Source of the DNA: Oxytricha trifallax
Taxonomy: Eukaryota; Ciliophora; Spirotrichea; Sporadotrichida; Oxytrichidae
Assembly (NCBI GenBank): GCA_000711775.1
Contig: ARYC01017733.1
Coordinates: forward strand, 1 to 64,000
Length of the DNA: 64,000 bases
Direction: 5' to 3'
The notes beneath the pieces are model-generated. The model did no database searches and was not told where the DNA came from. It saw only the letters and a list, made by a program, of their open reading frames with translations. Positions 1 to 10,232 of this stretch are shown here, piece by piece; within the stretch, counting starts at the first letter, position 1; each line of letters begins with the position of its first letter. A program made the translations under genes and the position numbers.

Positions 1-1
1 C

Positions 2-363
2 AGTGTAAGAACTGACAAAGAACTACACTCGAAGAAAGTGGTCCTGCTGATGGACAACGCAGTCATTCATAAATATTCAGAGATGTTAGCCACAGCCAGA
101 AAGTTTAAAGTGAATGTGCTCTTCAACGCCGAATACTCGCCTTGGCGCAATCCAATTGAGCAGTTATTCTCCTTTACAAAGAAGGAGATGAAGATGGACA
201 CTATTCAGAACAAGTAAGTTTTAATGGGCTTTACACTTTTAGGCAGCAATTGGTGAAGAGGGTTGCGGAAATCGTTCAGAATTTAAGAAAAGAAGACATC
301 CAGGGAATGTGGGCATTCAGTATCAAGAAGTGGATTCATACTCTTCGGTTCGGTTTTGTGTGA
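2..363 (+). CDS. Tc1/mariner-type DDE transposase, C-terminal part
   Basis: This is the 3' end of a transposase gene that begins before the window. The translated product shows the core of the DDE_3 catalytic domain: VVLLMDNAVIH (second catalytic Asp), then EYSPWRNPIEQLF, the family's YSPxxNPIE block with the third acidic residue. One 29 bp GT-AG intron (214-242) restores the frame, and the ORF ends at TGA 361-363. No inverted repeat can be assigned because the element runs off the left edge. Enzymes of this family cut and paste DNA at TA dinucleotides. Two foldback elements further on (42269-42683 and 54605-55013) are flanked by TA, so this enzyme type is one candidate mobiliser, but nothing in the sequence links them directly. 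Confidence 0.85.
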
Positions 364-1762
364 ATATGTTTGTTTCATAGCTGAAGTAGTGTATAAAACC
401 TGTTTCCCTTTACAATTTCCCCTGTCATGTCAGTTTTAAATTCATCGCATATTATTATAATTAATAACACTATTTATATTTTACTTAAAAATGTCCTAAT
501 TCACTCTTTACAACACTCGATTCTAAAATACTGCTTCTATTTCACATTTGCACTCTTATAATGACCACTTCCTTCGCGATTCTACTTAGTTGCATTTGTC
601 TTTATATTATCGCAATCATGCATGAATGCCATATTTCGGCAAAACTTCCAAATTTTAATGGAGTTACCCTACTTTCAAGCCCCTTTTCGGTAAATGAGAG
701 AGGTTTTTATGAAAAAGTCCCTATTTTGCTTTAAACTACCCAAGTCTCTAAAATCGCTAATTTCGCAAATCTCCCAACTTCCCTAATTATACAAACCCCT
801 AAATTTGAAATGTATCAATTTTTACAAATACATATATAATTTTGACTAGTCCCCTAATTTTTTTTGACCAACTACTAATAAAAAAATGACACATGGCAAC
901 AAAAACACAGGGGTTTTGAAATTGAGGGGATTTGAGGTTTACGCATTTTACCATTGGTCTAATTATATTATTTATTTATTTTTAATTTTATTTTTACAAT
1001 TTCCTGATTCAATTCTATTTTAGCAATAATATCTAGTAATATAAGAAACTCTATAGACACAAATAATCATTAGTAAATTAGCGATTAAAAACTTATTTTA
1101 AGTTCATCAATTATAAATGATGATAATTTAATCAATATTTCCATAATTGAGCCAAAATTAGTAGGAAAAACTGATTTTAAACTTAAATTATCAAATAAAT
1201 CAAGTTGATAGTTTCGAAGCTAAATTAATAGTCACAGGTAGTCACCTAATTAATCTATGATAAGAGGTGCATAAAATTTAAAAACAGATCTTAATTAAGA
1301 TCTTTAGCATGTAACATTTGATGATGAAAAAAGAGTGTCACAAAAGAATTTTGGAACCAATCATAACCTACATTATCTAAAAAGCTTGATTTAATTTAAA
1401 TAAAATGAAATATTTAGATTTACAAATAAGATTTAATTAACTCTCGATTAAATAAAGATATATCTTTAAATTAAAAAAACAAATTTTTATATTTTTCACT
1501 AAACTTTATTGAATTAACCTATATTAGTTAAAATAAACTAAACTTATTCCTGATTAAATGATAAAATTTTATCTTCTGCTATTTTTAAAGATAAATAATT
1601 TCATATATTATATAAGGAAAATTAATTTTATAGGCATTAACACTTCCTAAATGATTGTAGAATTAAAATGAATAATGAATTGATATTAGATTTTAGTTAT
1701 AAAACATGGATATAAATGTAAGATAAAAATATTTGAGTTTTTATAATCCATCAAGCAGTTTA
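364..1762. other. Intergenic AT-rich stretch
   Basis: No convincing coding frame is visible on either strand. Short G- or C-rich tracts (CAAACCCCT near 791 and CAGGGGTTTTG near 911) stand out from the AT background and resemble the telomere-like ends of the element at 57403-59205. Around 760-960 they may mark an old fragment of such an element. Confidence 0.4.
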
Positions 1763-2809
1763 ATGAATATGACGATTTCCAGCAACTTTAAACTGCCTTT
1801 TATATCAAGAAAGCTTCAAGAAACCCCTATGATCAATTCCCTCTAGCTAAAAAGTCAAAATTCTTCGACTCTGTAATCTCCGACACTAAAACATTAATCT
1901 CCAGACCTATTCTAAAAACTAGTTCAATCTTAGAGATCTAATGAGAATATAAGTTAGAATAAATCGCCTAGCAGACTTGGATTAGCTTTAAGGTTAAGAG
2001 TAATTAAGTAATTTATGAATGCTCAGAATTAAGCTATAAACGATAACTCGAATACTTCTAATTGTGATAAGTAGACTATTTAGAGTATTATTCAATCATC
2101 TACTACTCCTACACAGAGAGATAAACGAATGCCTGTAAGTCTCAGAGTTTCATAGACAAAGCTAAATGAAATTGAGTATAAATATTCAAATTCTAATAAG
2201 AAATTGAGGTTGAGAGAGGGATCCCCAAGGAAGATCGTCAGTCTTTAGTAAACCAAAAGTCCAATTAGAAGTATACAAGATAGGGAAATTAGAGGTAAAT
2301 ATGCCAAAATACAAGATGCAAGCAGTATTTCTCCATTTTAAGCAATTCCACTAGGTTATGAATCTATATTAAATTAATTATATCTTAAAATAAATCTTCA
2401 TTAAATGAGATTAAAATTTAATCTCAGACATCATTTCGAGATAGACAAAATAGATAGCTAAGTTACTCCTCTAAACATGTTCTATAAAATGTAGATTTCA
2501 GCAAAAAACATAAAATAATAAGAAACAGATCATTGGATAAGGTAGAGCTATCAGAAGATGAAGAATATGCTAATTAATTAATTACTTTAGATTTAATAGG
2601 ATAAACTGGAAATTTTATACCGAGTTTAGTAAGCCCTTGGATCTAGCATGACAGTAGAGTAACTTATCAAATATAATGCTAATCTGTAGTTAATTTTGTA
2701 AAATCCTATAAAATATCTGTGCTACAATTAACTTAATTTTTTGTTTAACTTCTTTTAAGAAAATGACTAACATATTTAGTCAAAAGAAGCGAAGTTAATA
2801 AGGCAATGA
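1763..2809 (+). CDS. Hypothetical Gln/Ser/Asn-rich protein
   Basis: One uninterrupted frame of 348 codons with the ciliate code, starting at the first ATG and ending at TGA 2807-2809. Dozens of in-frame TAA/TAG codons read as Gln, with no TGA over 1 kb, which is unlikely by chance in this base composition. The N-terminal two thirds is low complexity (Ser, Asn, Gln, Lys) and probably disordered. The last ~120 residues are richer in Leu, Ile and aromatic residues and could form helices. No known domain is recognised and no signal peptide or membrane segment is seen. Function unknown. Confidence 0.65.
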
Positions 2810-2940
2810 AAGCAAAACTACTTCTAGAGATCGTAATTATCACAAAATAAGTTTTAAAAATATAATTTATCTCTATTATTGAAAATAGCATGAATCACAT
2901 TTATTTGTTGAAGAAAATTTTGTTTATGATCAATAATGTT

Positions 2941-3525
2941 TCGACCTACTGGTAAGTCGGTAACCAGCCCGACCAATTCCGGTACCCCGGAGGGTTCGAA
3001 ACCATAGTAGCACCTGGTTTTTCAGGATAAGTCTCGGATCTGAGGAGTTACTCAGAATACGTCAGGCAAGGTATAGGGGGACCGCGCCAAAAAAAGATCG
3101 ACCGAACTGAACTTAAGTCGTGTTAAAACTAAAGTTCTCACCACAGACTATCACAGGGAGTAAGCTGCCCTCTCAGGGGCTGTGTGCTACGACTAGGATT
3201 GTGCCTGGAGTCCGTAATGAGTCTACTGTGCTTGGAAAAGGGACCCTGTATCCCAGAAGAAAAACTAAGCACGGGTAAAAAACTACTGTGGATTTTCCCT
3301 GAGAGCTAACTAGCCGGGGTTTTTAGAAACAGAGGACTAGAGAAGGGCCAACAATCAGCCGAACAGAACATAAACATCCCCGGAAGGGGCAATTGGAAGT
3401 TGCACTGATCAAGATAACCTGGGGTTTGGGCCAATACAGAAATGCCCTTACTACAAAGCGCATAGGAACTCAGAAAGTCAGGTGTTAGTCCGAGAGTACT
3501 TTGAAAGGTTTGATGTTAATTCATA
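2941..3525. ncRNA. GC-rich island, candidate structured non-coding RNA
   Basis: About 585 bp with roughly half G+C inside DNA of about a quarter G+C, with sharp edges on both sides. No long frame is present. Several compact hairpins can be read directly: CCTG/CAGG at 3013-3026, CTGAG/CTCAG at 3040-3055, CCCC-GGAA-GGGG (a GNRA-type tetraloop) at 3378-3389, and GGGC/GCCC at 3428-3447. GGTTCGAAACC at 2993-3003 matches the pol III internal B box, so transcription by pol III is possible, although a T5 run at 3018-3022 could stop it early. Orientation is unknown. It is not a tRNA, and I could not match it to RNase P, SRP or rRNA. In AT-rich genomes such islands are often structural RNA genes. A foreign insertion is the alternative. 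Confidence 0.45.
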
Positions 3526-3558
3526 TAAACGGTTGATAACCTCCCGTAAATTAATTCA

Positions 3559-3798
3559 ATGGCTAAAAATCATCATCATCATTATCAATAATTGCAGCCA
3601 ATTTCTTCTAACTATAATAACTTCTCTTCTCAAATAAAAGATAGAAGTAGATCGAAATGGCACGCTAATTTAAGAATAAACGAAGACACTGAAGATAATA
3701 AAATTAATGAAACTTTCGATAATTATGTTATTCTATCTCCTAAATAAAGAAACCAATTAGATAGCTTTGAGACTTAATTGTAAACCTTTTCCAAATGA
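3559..3798 (+). CDS. Small hypothetical protein
   Basis: A 79-codon frame from ATG to TGA 3796-3798 with seven or more TAA/TAG Gln codons. The product begins with a run of four His residues, then is Ser/Asn/Gln-rich and charged. No domain, signal or membrane segment is recognised. It lies just after the GC-rich island and 160 bp before the next gene on the same strand. It may be a separate small gene or a remnant. Support is only the open frame and the composition. Confidence 0.4.
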
Positions 3799-3958
3799 TA
3801 TTTAAGTTTTTTTTTAATAAAATAATTTCAATAACTTAGATTGCATAATTAAATTTCCTTAATTTACTTTAAAATTCAATAAACCATGTGAGCAGATCTA
3901 ATTTATAATAAGGCATTTTAATAATTGCTGTGATAATAATTAAATAATAAGTTTAAAG

Positions 3959-4689
3959 ATGTTGCAATCCTTCTTGTCAAACTTGAGAAAACAAAGATCA
4001 GTTGGAGCTTCCAAAGCCCTTCAAAGCCTCAGCCAAGGCTGGACTGTAAGCTTCCATCTTAATTAAAGAATTACATCATCATAATAAATATGGGAGGAAA
4101 TTAACTAATTATTTAGGCTGAGAGCAATGGAGTGTTGAAGAGAGAATTTTAATTCAGCAACTTCGAGGAGGCATCTAATTTCATCTATAGATATACTCAA
4201 TATTGCCATAAAACCAACTTCACTCCCTCATGGTAAGTAAATATAATTAATATGAATATGGAAAATATTTGTTTAATAGTGAAATTCTTAATGCACCAAT
4301 ATTTAAAACATCTAAGAACAAATGATAAATGAGACCCTTATTGATTCCCTAATATTATTGAATCAGAAATTAATTAAAATAATAGGTCAAATGTGTACAA
4401 CAAAGTGAACGTGACTCTTAAGAACCAAGAGTTTGGCGAGATCTCTACTAAAGAAGTGGAACTCGCTCAATATTTGGATAAAGTGAGCAAAGTTCAAATT
4501 CACCCAAGAGACAGTGTTGAAGCACTCACCTACGAGCAAGTGATTTAAATCAGTGGAGTTGACCAGTCAATTGACAATGTTAGAAATAAGCAAAATATGC
4601 CCACTCCACTCTGTAAGCTTATATCTTTAGTTTCTTATTTTAATATAGTTGGCGATGCTGAGACAACAATGAGACTCACCGCTCAATGA
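3959..4689 (+). CDS. Pterin-4a-carbinolamine dehydratase family protein
   Basis: 156 residues from four exons (3959-4045, 4117-4232, 4386-4612, 4649-4689), separated by GT-AG introns of 71, 153 and 36 bp. The family fold is recognisable in order: GWT near residue 27, the F-x-NF-EEA-FI strand-helix, then SNVYNKVNVTLKN and the LAQYLDKV helix. In the enzyme, a His-His-Pro segment before the Trp forms the active site. Here the equivalent stretch is KTNFTPSW, so the catalytic histidines are missing. Family members recycle the tetrahydrobiopterin cofactor or act as dimerisation partners. This one may be non-enzymatic. A C-terminal extension of about 55 residues goes beyond the usual ~100-residue domain. 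It ends 263 bp from the convergent coiled-coil gene. Confidence 0.75.
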
Positions 4690-4952
4690 AAAAATAGAGT
4701 TAGGGAAGTGTTTTTAACTTTAACTCAATAACAAACCTGAATGATACTTACAATAATCAAAGTCATTTTGCATAAAGAGACTTAAATTCATTGAAGCATG
4801 TCATTCTTTATTTAATTCTTTAAATTCATTTACATAGAGTTCAAATACCTTAAAATATAATTATTTTAGATAAATTATTAAAACAATCAACAATTTTCAT
4901 ACTGATTATAGTTCAAGTTAACAAATTTCCTTATATTTCTGTTCAAGCTTTC

Positions 4953-7678
4953 TCAAAATATTTTAAGTAATTATAAATATCTAGAATAAGTTTTCTATTA
5001 AAAGTTTATTATAAAAAAAAATATCAAAATAACAGTGCCCTATTTTTGTTGTAGGTCATTCATACCGTCATTGATGCCTTGCTCTATAAGCTCTTTTATA
5101 GAATCAATAGCTTTAGAAACACTCTTTTTAGATAATGATAGTACTTATTCATTGATATTTTAGGTTTTTGTTATTCTTTTCATCATGTCCATAATAATAC
5201 AAAAAATGATTTTTATCAAATATTTTAAATAAGTTAATTCTTTTTACTAAATATCAGCCTTATTCGATAACAAAATATTTTCTAGATTCTCAAATACGTA
5301 TTTCATTTTTAGATCCTACTCTTGATGATAAATTTATTAATTATTTGTTTTTCTTTAAAGTCTTGAAATTAAAAATATATTAATTAGTTTTATATGATCA
5401 TTCTCAACAGAGCTCTATTTCCATATATAAATCATGAACTCACTTATGATTTCTAAAACCCCCACTTACCCCTGACCCTTCCTGATTCTATTATTTTAAT
5501 TTTTAATGCCAATACACACCCTATTTTCATCTCTTAGTGATTTATTAATACTTTCGATTTGTTTGTACTAAACTTTAATACTCTATATTTTATTCTTGAG
5601 CTTATCGTATTCCTAAACTTATTAACATATTTATTGACTCAATTATTAGTTAGTTTTATTAAATTAAACCACTATGATTTATTGCTTATTTAGCATATCT
5701 TGCAAATAAGTATTTTAAGAATGTATTTCATCGTAATTTTACTATAAATGCTTCAATTCACTCTCTAAATTTTATATGTTTTAGGTTTTTATAGTTAATT
5801 AAGCTTTTAGTTCAATAATTATATCTTTTTGAACTAGTAGCTATTTTTATATATTATCTATAGTAGAGAGGTCTTGAGTGAGAATTAGGTTAGAAAAGGT
5901 TTGTTACAAAGGGGATGAGGCGTCAATATATTAAGTCATACAGATTTGATTATTTTGCTGAATTCGAAAATCTATAGAAATATTTATAAAGTGTGAAATA
6001 ATAAAAATACTTTAATTTGTAATGAGTTTTGTATACTCTTCTCTCAATTATTCATAAATAAGAAGAAATAGAGAAAAAACATAGTTTTAAAATATTTATA
6101 ATTTTTTAAAAATAAATTGGGATAGAGCTGCAATAATTTAATAATAAGACTTCCATTATTTAAATTAAAAATGCTTTTCCCATCAAAATATTATTAAAAC
6201 AAAATTTTTCAGTTTCATAATTATTACAATAATACTGTAATTTAGTTTGAATATCAAATTTCTCTTCATTCACTTATTTAAATTATATCTTAATCTACTC
6301 ATATTTTTCTGTTAAACTCGTCAGTTTTGTTTAAACTTCTTTGTATTTTATATCTGTAAGCTCTTTATCAATAATGGTGTTAGAAAGTATGATTTCTTGA
6401 TCATTACAATAATTATATATGCTTGTACTTAATTCGCATTAAAATTATAAACATAAACTTAAGTTAGTTCTTTTCTTGAGTTTATTAGGTAAATTAAGTA
6501 GTTTTTTAGGTTAATTTTTCATTTAAATCATGCAATTTGGCTTCCATTAATCCCAAATTTTATTGTGTTTAGTAACTTAAATTATGGATTTCTTTTTCAA
6601 AAGTTTCTAGAATTTATTCGCTTATGCTATTTATAGCCTTATTATTTGAAGATTATTCATTAACTTAATACTTATTAAATGTTACATATTCACTCTAGGT
6701 ATTTGAAGTTACTTATTGATACTTTAAAGTCATATCCTTCAAATTATTATTTTACTAGTTATTTATGTTTTATTTATTAGGTGAATCGGACAAAGTTGCA
6801 GTCGTTTAAACTCGAGAATTTAACTCTAAATTGGAGACTGATTTCTTTGTATAAATTGACTCTCTTTCTTCATCTGAGTCTAAAACATCGCATTTACTGT
6901 ATATATCACTCTATTCTACTGACTGATGAACTTGTAAATTCTTTAGGATATTTTAAGTGTTGCTGTAAAAATTTGGATTTGTGAGCATGTTAATTTTAAT
7001 CATTTGTGTGTTATTTTGTGAATTTTAGGATTTGAGATGGTCCAAAGTCTTTTGATATTTGTCAACTAAAGAATTCTTAATATGTCGATCTTAATAGTCT
7101 TATGATATAGATAAAGAATTGACATATCTATGTTTAGATGGGGAGTAAGAATTAGTATTGCTGCTACACTGACTTTAATTCCTGGAATGTCTCCCTTTGT
7201 CTCTGCTTGCACTAGAAGTTATAGATTTATTTATGGGTCTGTGGGATTTAGGTCCAGTTATATGGTATTCTTTGTCATTCAACTTCAAGGGGGAGTTCGG
7301 TATACATTTATAGCTTTGATTAAGAAGTGAGCTAATAACTTCATTTATATGTGACTTCAACCGATCTCGCTGATATTCATTTAGTTTCATATCATCAATT
7401 GCTTTAAATTGCGAAACTCCCACGCTTTTCAAACCTTTTATCTTCAAGTCCAATTCTTTGTTATTTATAATTATCTCTTCTTTATCTTCTCTTAATTTTA
7501 CAAGCATATTATCAATCAATATTTAAGATTAACTCACATAGTCTTACTAATTTGCATGAGTTGATTTTCTCTAATTATTCAACATAATTTATATTTATTT
7601 TAGTTGCTCCGTTAACAGAGAGACCTTAGCTTTAAGCTTTTTGTTTTCATGGTTTATAGATTAAATCAATTTTATCAT
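4953..7678 (-). CDS. Coiled-coil Gln/Asn-rich protein
   Basis: 864 residues in three exons (7678-6459, 6427-6228, 6127-4953) with introns of 31 and 100 bp. The exon lengths add to an exact codon count. The N-terminal ~110 residues and the C-terminal half have Leu/Lys/Glu/Gln heptad-like spacing typical of long coiled coils. The middle (about 115-290) is Ser/Asn-rich and looks disordered. No catalytic domain, signal peptide or membrane span is visible. Such proteins in ciliates are often cytoskeletal or basal-body components, but nothing here proves that. Its start lies 154 bp from the start of the divergent STI1-domain gene, so the two probably share a promoter region. Confidence 0.7.
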
Positions 7679-7832
7679 TTTTATTTATAGATTATGTTAT
7701 TCAAATCGTATTACTTTATATCCTTTTTATTAAGTAAACAATGCTATAATACATTGAAATGAATAAATAGGTCTTAAATTTAAAATTTTTATAATATATT
7801 TTGAATTTAAATTCGATTAATTTAAGTAGAAA

Positions 7833-8825
7833 ATGGAAGACTTCGATTTGCCACCTCCTCTAGAAGACATGTCAGAGAAACTATCAGTAATAAAATAAAT
7901 GAAAGCAAAGAATGATCCTTTTGCTAATTCAAAAATTGAAGATGAGGAAGTGAGACTCGCACCCAAGAAATAAACAAATTAGGATTAAATGCAAAGCAGT
8001 ATTCCAACTTAAAGTAGTACTGAATCATCATCCATTCCAATGAGCGATGACTATGATAATAGGCCTAAAAAGAGTCAAATATAGTATACTTCTTAATAAA
8101 ACAGTGCTTCGGTATAAAGTCAACCAAAGAAGTAGCAATCTGGAGGGTTTTTCGGAGGTATGAAGGGTGGCTTTCTAAATGCAAAGCCAAAAAATACTCA
8201 AAACTAATAAAAACCATAATAACCAGTAATTAAGGAAGATCTGACGCATATCAAAGCCAAGCCCAAGGAAGAGCAGTTAAAATTCTAGGAGGTTTAAGAT
8301 GCAATGACTAGCACATTAGAGAAAAAGAAGGATGAATGGATGAATCCAGAGTTCTTTCAGAAACTCAGTTAGAATCCAATTTTACTGAAAGCATTCACAA
8401 ACCCTTAATATATGGCTGCAATGAGTGAATTCGGCAAAAATCCCCAAGAAACAATGCAGAAATATGGAGGGAACCCAGAGTTCAGAACTATATTAGAAGA
8501 GTTTTCAAAAATGATGGGGCAGCACTTTGAAGATTTGGGAGACAAGAAATAAAAAGAGGAAGAGGATTGAATAGATATTAATCATAATATTCTATTTTAT
8601 GAGGAGAAGATATAGAATGATCCAGTAATGCAAATTATTAACAATGATGAATAGGTAAAGACTATATTGGCAGACCCCAAGGTTAAGAAAGTTCTAGATC
8701 ATTTGAGATTTAATGGAGCTCTGGACTTGCATGAAATAATGAGAAAGGACCCTGAACTCGGAATGAAAATGCAATATTTAATTCAAAGAGGCGTTTTAAA
8801 TGCAAATTCAAGTTTGCCAGTTTGA
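7833..8825 (+). CDS. STI1/HOP DP-repeat protein (co-chaperone-like)
   Basis: A frame of 330 codons. It begins MEDFDLPPPLEDM, has a disordered Gln/Ser/Lys-rich region with a GGFFGGMKGGFL patch near residue 110, then two STI1-type helical repeats rich in Asn-Pro/Asp-Pro (NPEFFQKLSQNP and DPKVKKVLDHL). In Sti1/Hop and relatives these DP domains bind client proteins with Hsp70/Hsp90. No TPR repeats are present, so it is not Hop itself. Between the two repeats the frame contains one TGA (8568-8570). Coding sense clearly resumes after it in the same frame, and there is no GT donor nearby to make an intron. The TGA lies in a 39 bp unit bounded by direct GAGGA repeats (8562-8566 and 8601-8605). Either the unit is removed or TGA is decoded. 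Confidence 0.7.
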
Positions 8826-10232
8826 TTTAACCATAAATAAGCTGATATAATAAGTTATTTTTATTATTCTTAAAAACTATAATGCACTTCATATCTATCA
8901 TCTTATAGTTATTACTTTAATTATACAATTTTCAGAAATAAAACTATTGATTTTATACCTGGAATAAAGGATTTATCATTATTTTTATTTAAATTAAATC
9001 TAAGAATATCAATACATCCTCCTAAAGCACTGAGACGTCATCTTATCTTCGATTGGTCAAGTGCAAATCTGTTTAAGGGGGAAATTCAATTTCTTAATAA
9101 TATAATTAATAAGAATATAATCAAATGGAAAGTCCATAATAATTTTATTTAATAATTTAGTAACTATAAAAAGTATGAATTATTTTCCCAGACAAAAAGT
9201 TTTATTTATCTTAGAAATTTAATAAAGGTGTATTCAACATTTTAATATCATATAAGCTATTATTTTCAATATTTAAGGAACTACATAAAAATATAGGAAT
9301 TTAACTAAAATATAATTCAAATTATTCGCATTTATATGCTTAAAATGCGATAAAATATTTCCTTCTATAATTAATCCAGCTGATATAAAATCTCAACCTA
9401 TTAAAAGCCAAACTTGGTAACAAAGCTTGCTACCAATAATTGGAATTTATTTAAATTAAAATTATCCAATTATTAGTCTCCTTAATGAGGTTTTTTTTCC
9501 TTTTTTTTAAATTGGAAATAATTGATTTTTTTGGGAAAACCTTTTATTTAAAAGTTCTTCTTCCCCATGTTTTCTTTATGCTTATTACTCTCATCGTAAG
9601 CTTTTATCTATACAAATTATTGATAATAAAACTATATAGTCTTACATATTTCCAGCCCAATTTTTCTAAACAAACACTGCATTATATGTCGCAGATATCA
9701 TGCTTGCCTGTTGTAAAATCGACTTAATATTGGTCCTTAATGAATGCGTTTATCCTAAAGGAAAAAAGTCAAAATTTGGTTTTTAAGATTAATTTTTCGT
9801 TATTTCAAATCATTAATTTACAACTATTCTTACACATCTATGATATAATAGGCCTTTCCATTAGAGCATGAGTAGTTCACATCTTTTATTGAAGAGATTT
9901 TGCTTAAATGTGTATCACAATTTTTACAAATAATTGGAGTTTCGTGAAGTTCAGTAATGTACTATACGTAAAATCTTCCCATATTTCAATCTTTCTGAAG
10001 TGGGAAATAGATTAATAATGTTTTAAGGTCAACAAATTCTCATGCAGACAAACCCCTTATATAGACTAAAGAGATATACTAAAGTATTATAAAAGTATTA
10101 GAAATATTTATTAAAAAAGAATTCCAATTAAATTTACTTGAATTTAAACACTTAGCCATTTAATTTTGAAGGTCGTTTATGCTGATTAAATTATAGATAA
10201 ATCAATAGTTATAATAATAATAATAATAATAA
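8826..10232. other. Intergenic AT-rich stretch
   Basis: No supported gene. An 80-codon standard-code frame near 9485-9727 is AT-driven and Phe/Leu-rich without recognisable features. A (TAA)n microsatellite precedes the next start codon (10210-10232). Confidence 0.4.

Noticed and set aside
2993..3003. tRNA gene suggested by the B-box match GGTTCGAAACC
   Set aside because: The bases around the loop do not form a five-pair T arm and no acceptor stem or anticodon arm can be drawn.
2978..3170. Group I intron (CACAGACTA-like segment near 3140)
   Set aside because: No matching P7 partner or S element was found and the order of the other core motifs is unconvincing.
7130..7330. Plus-strand ORF of 66 codons
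   Set aside because: Antisense shadow of the coiled-coil gene at 4953-7678.
9485..9727. 80-codon hydrophobic ORF
   Set aside because: Phe/Leu-rich because of T-rich DNA, no start context, no family and no continuation with the ciliate code.
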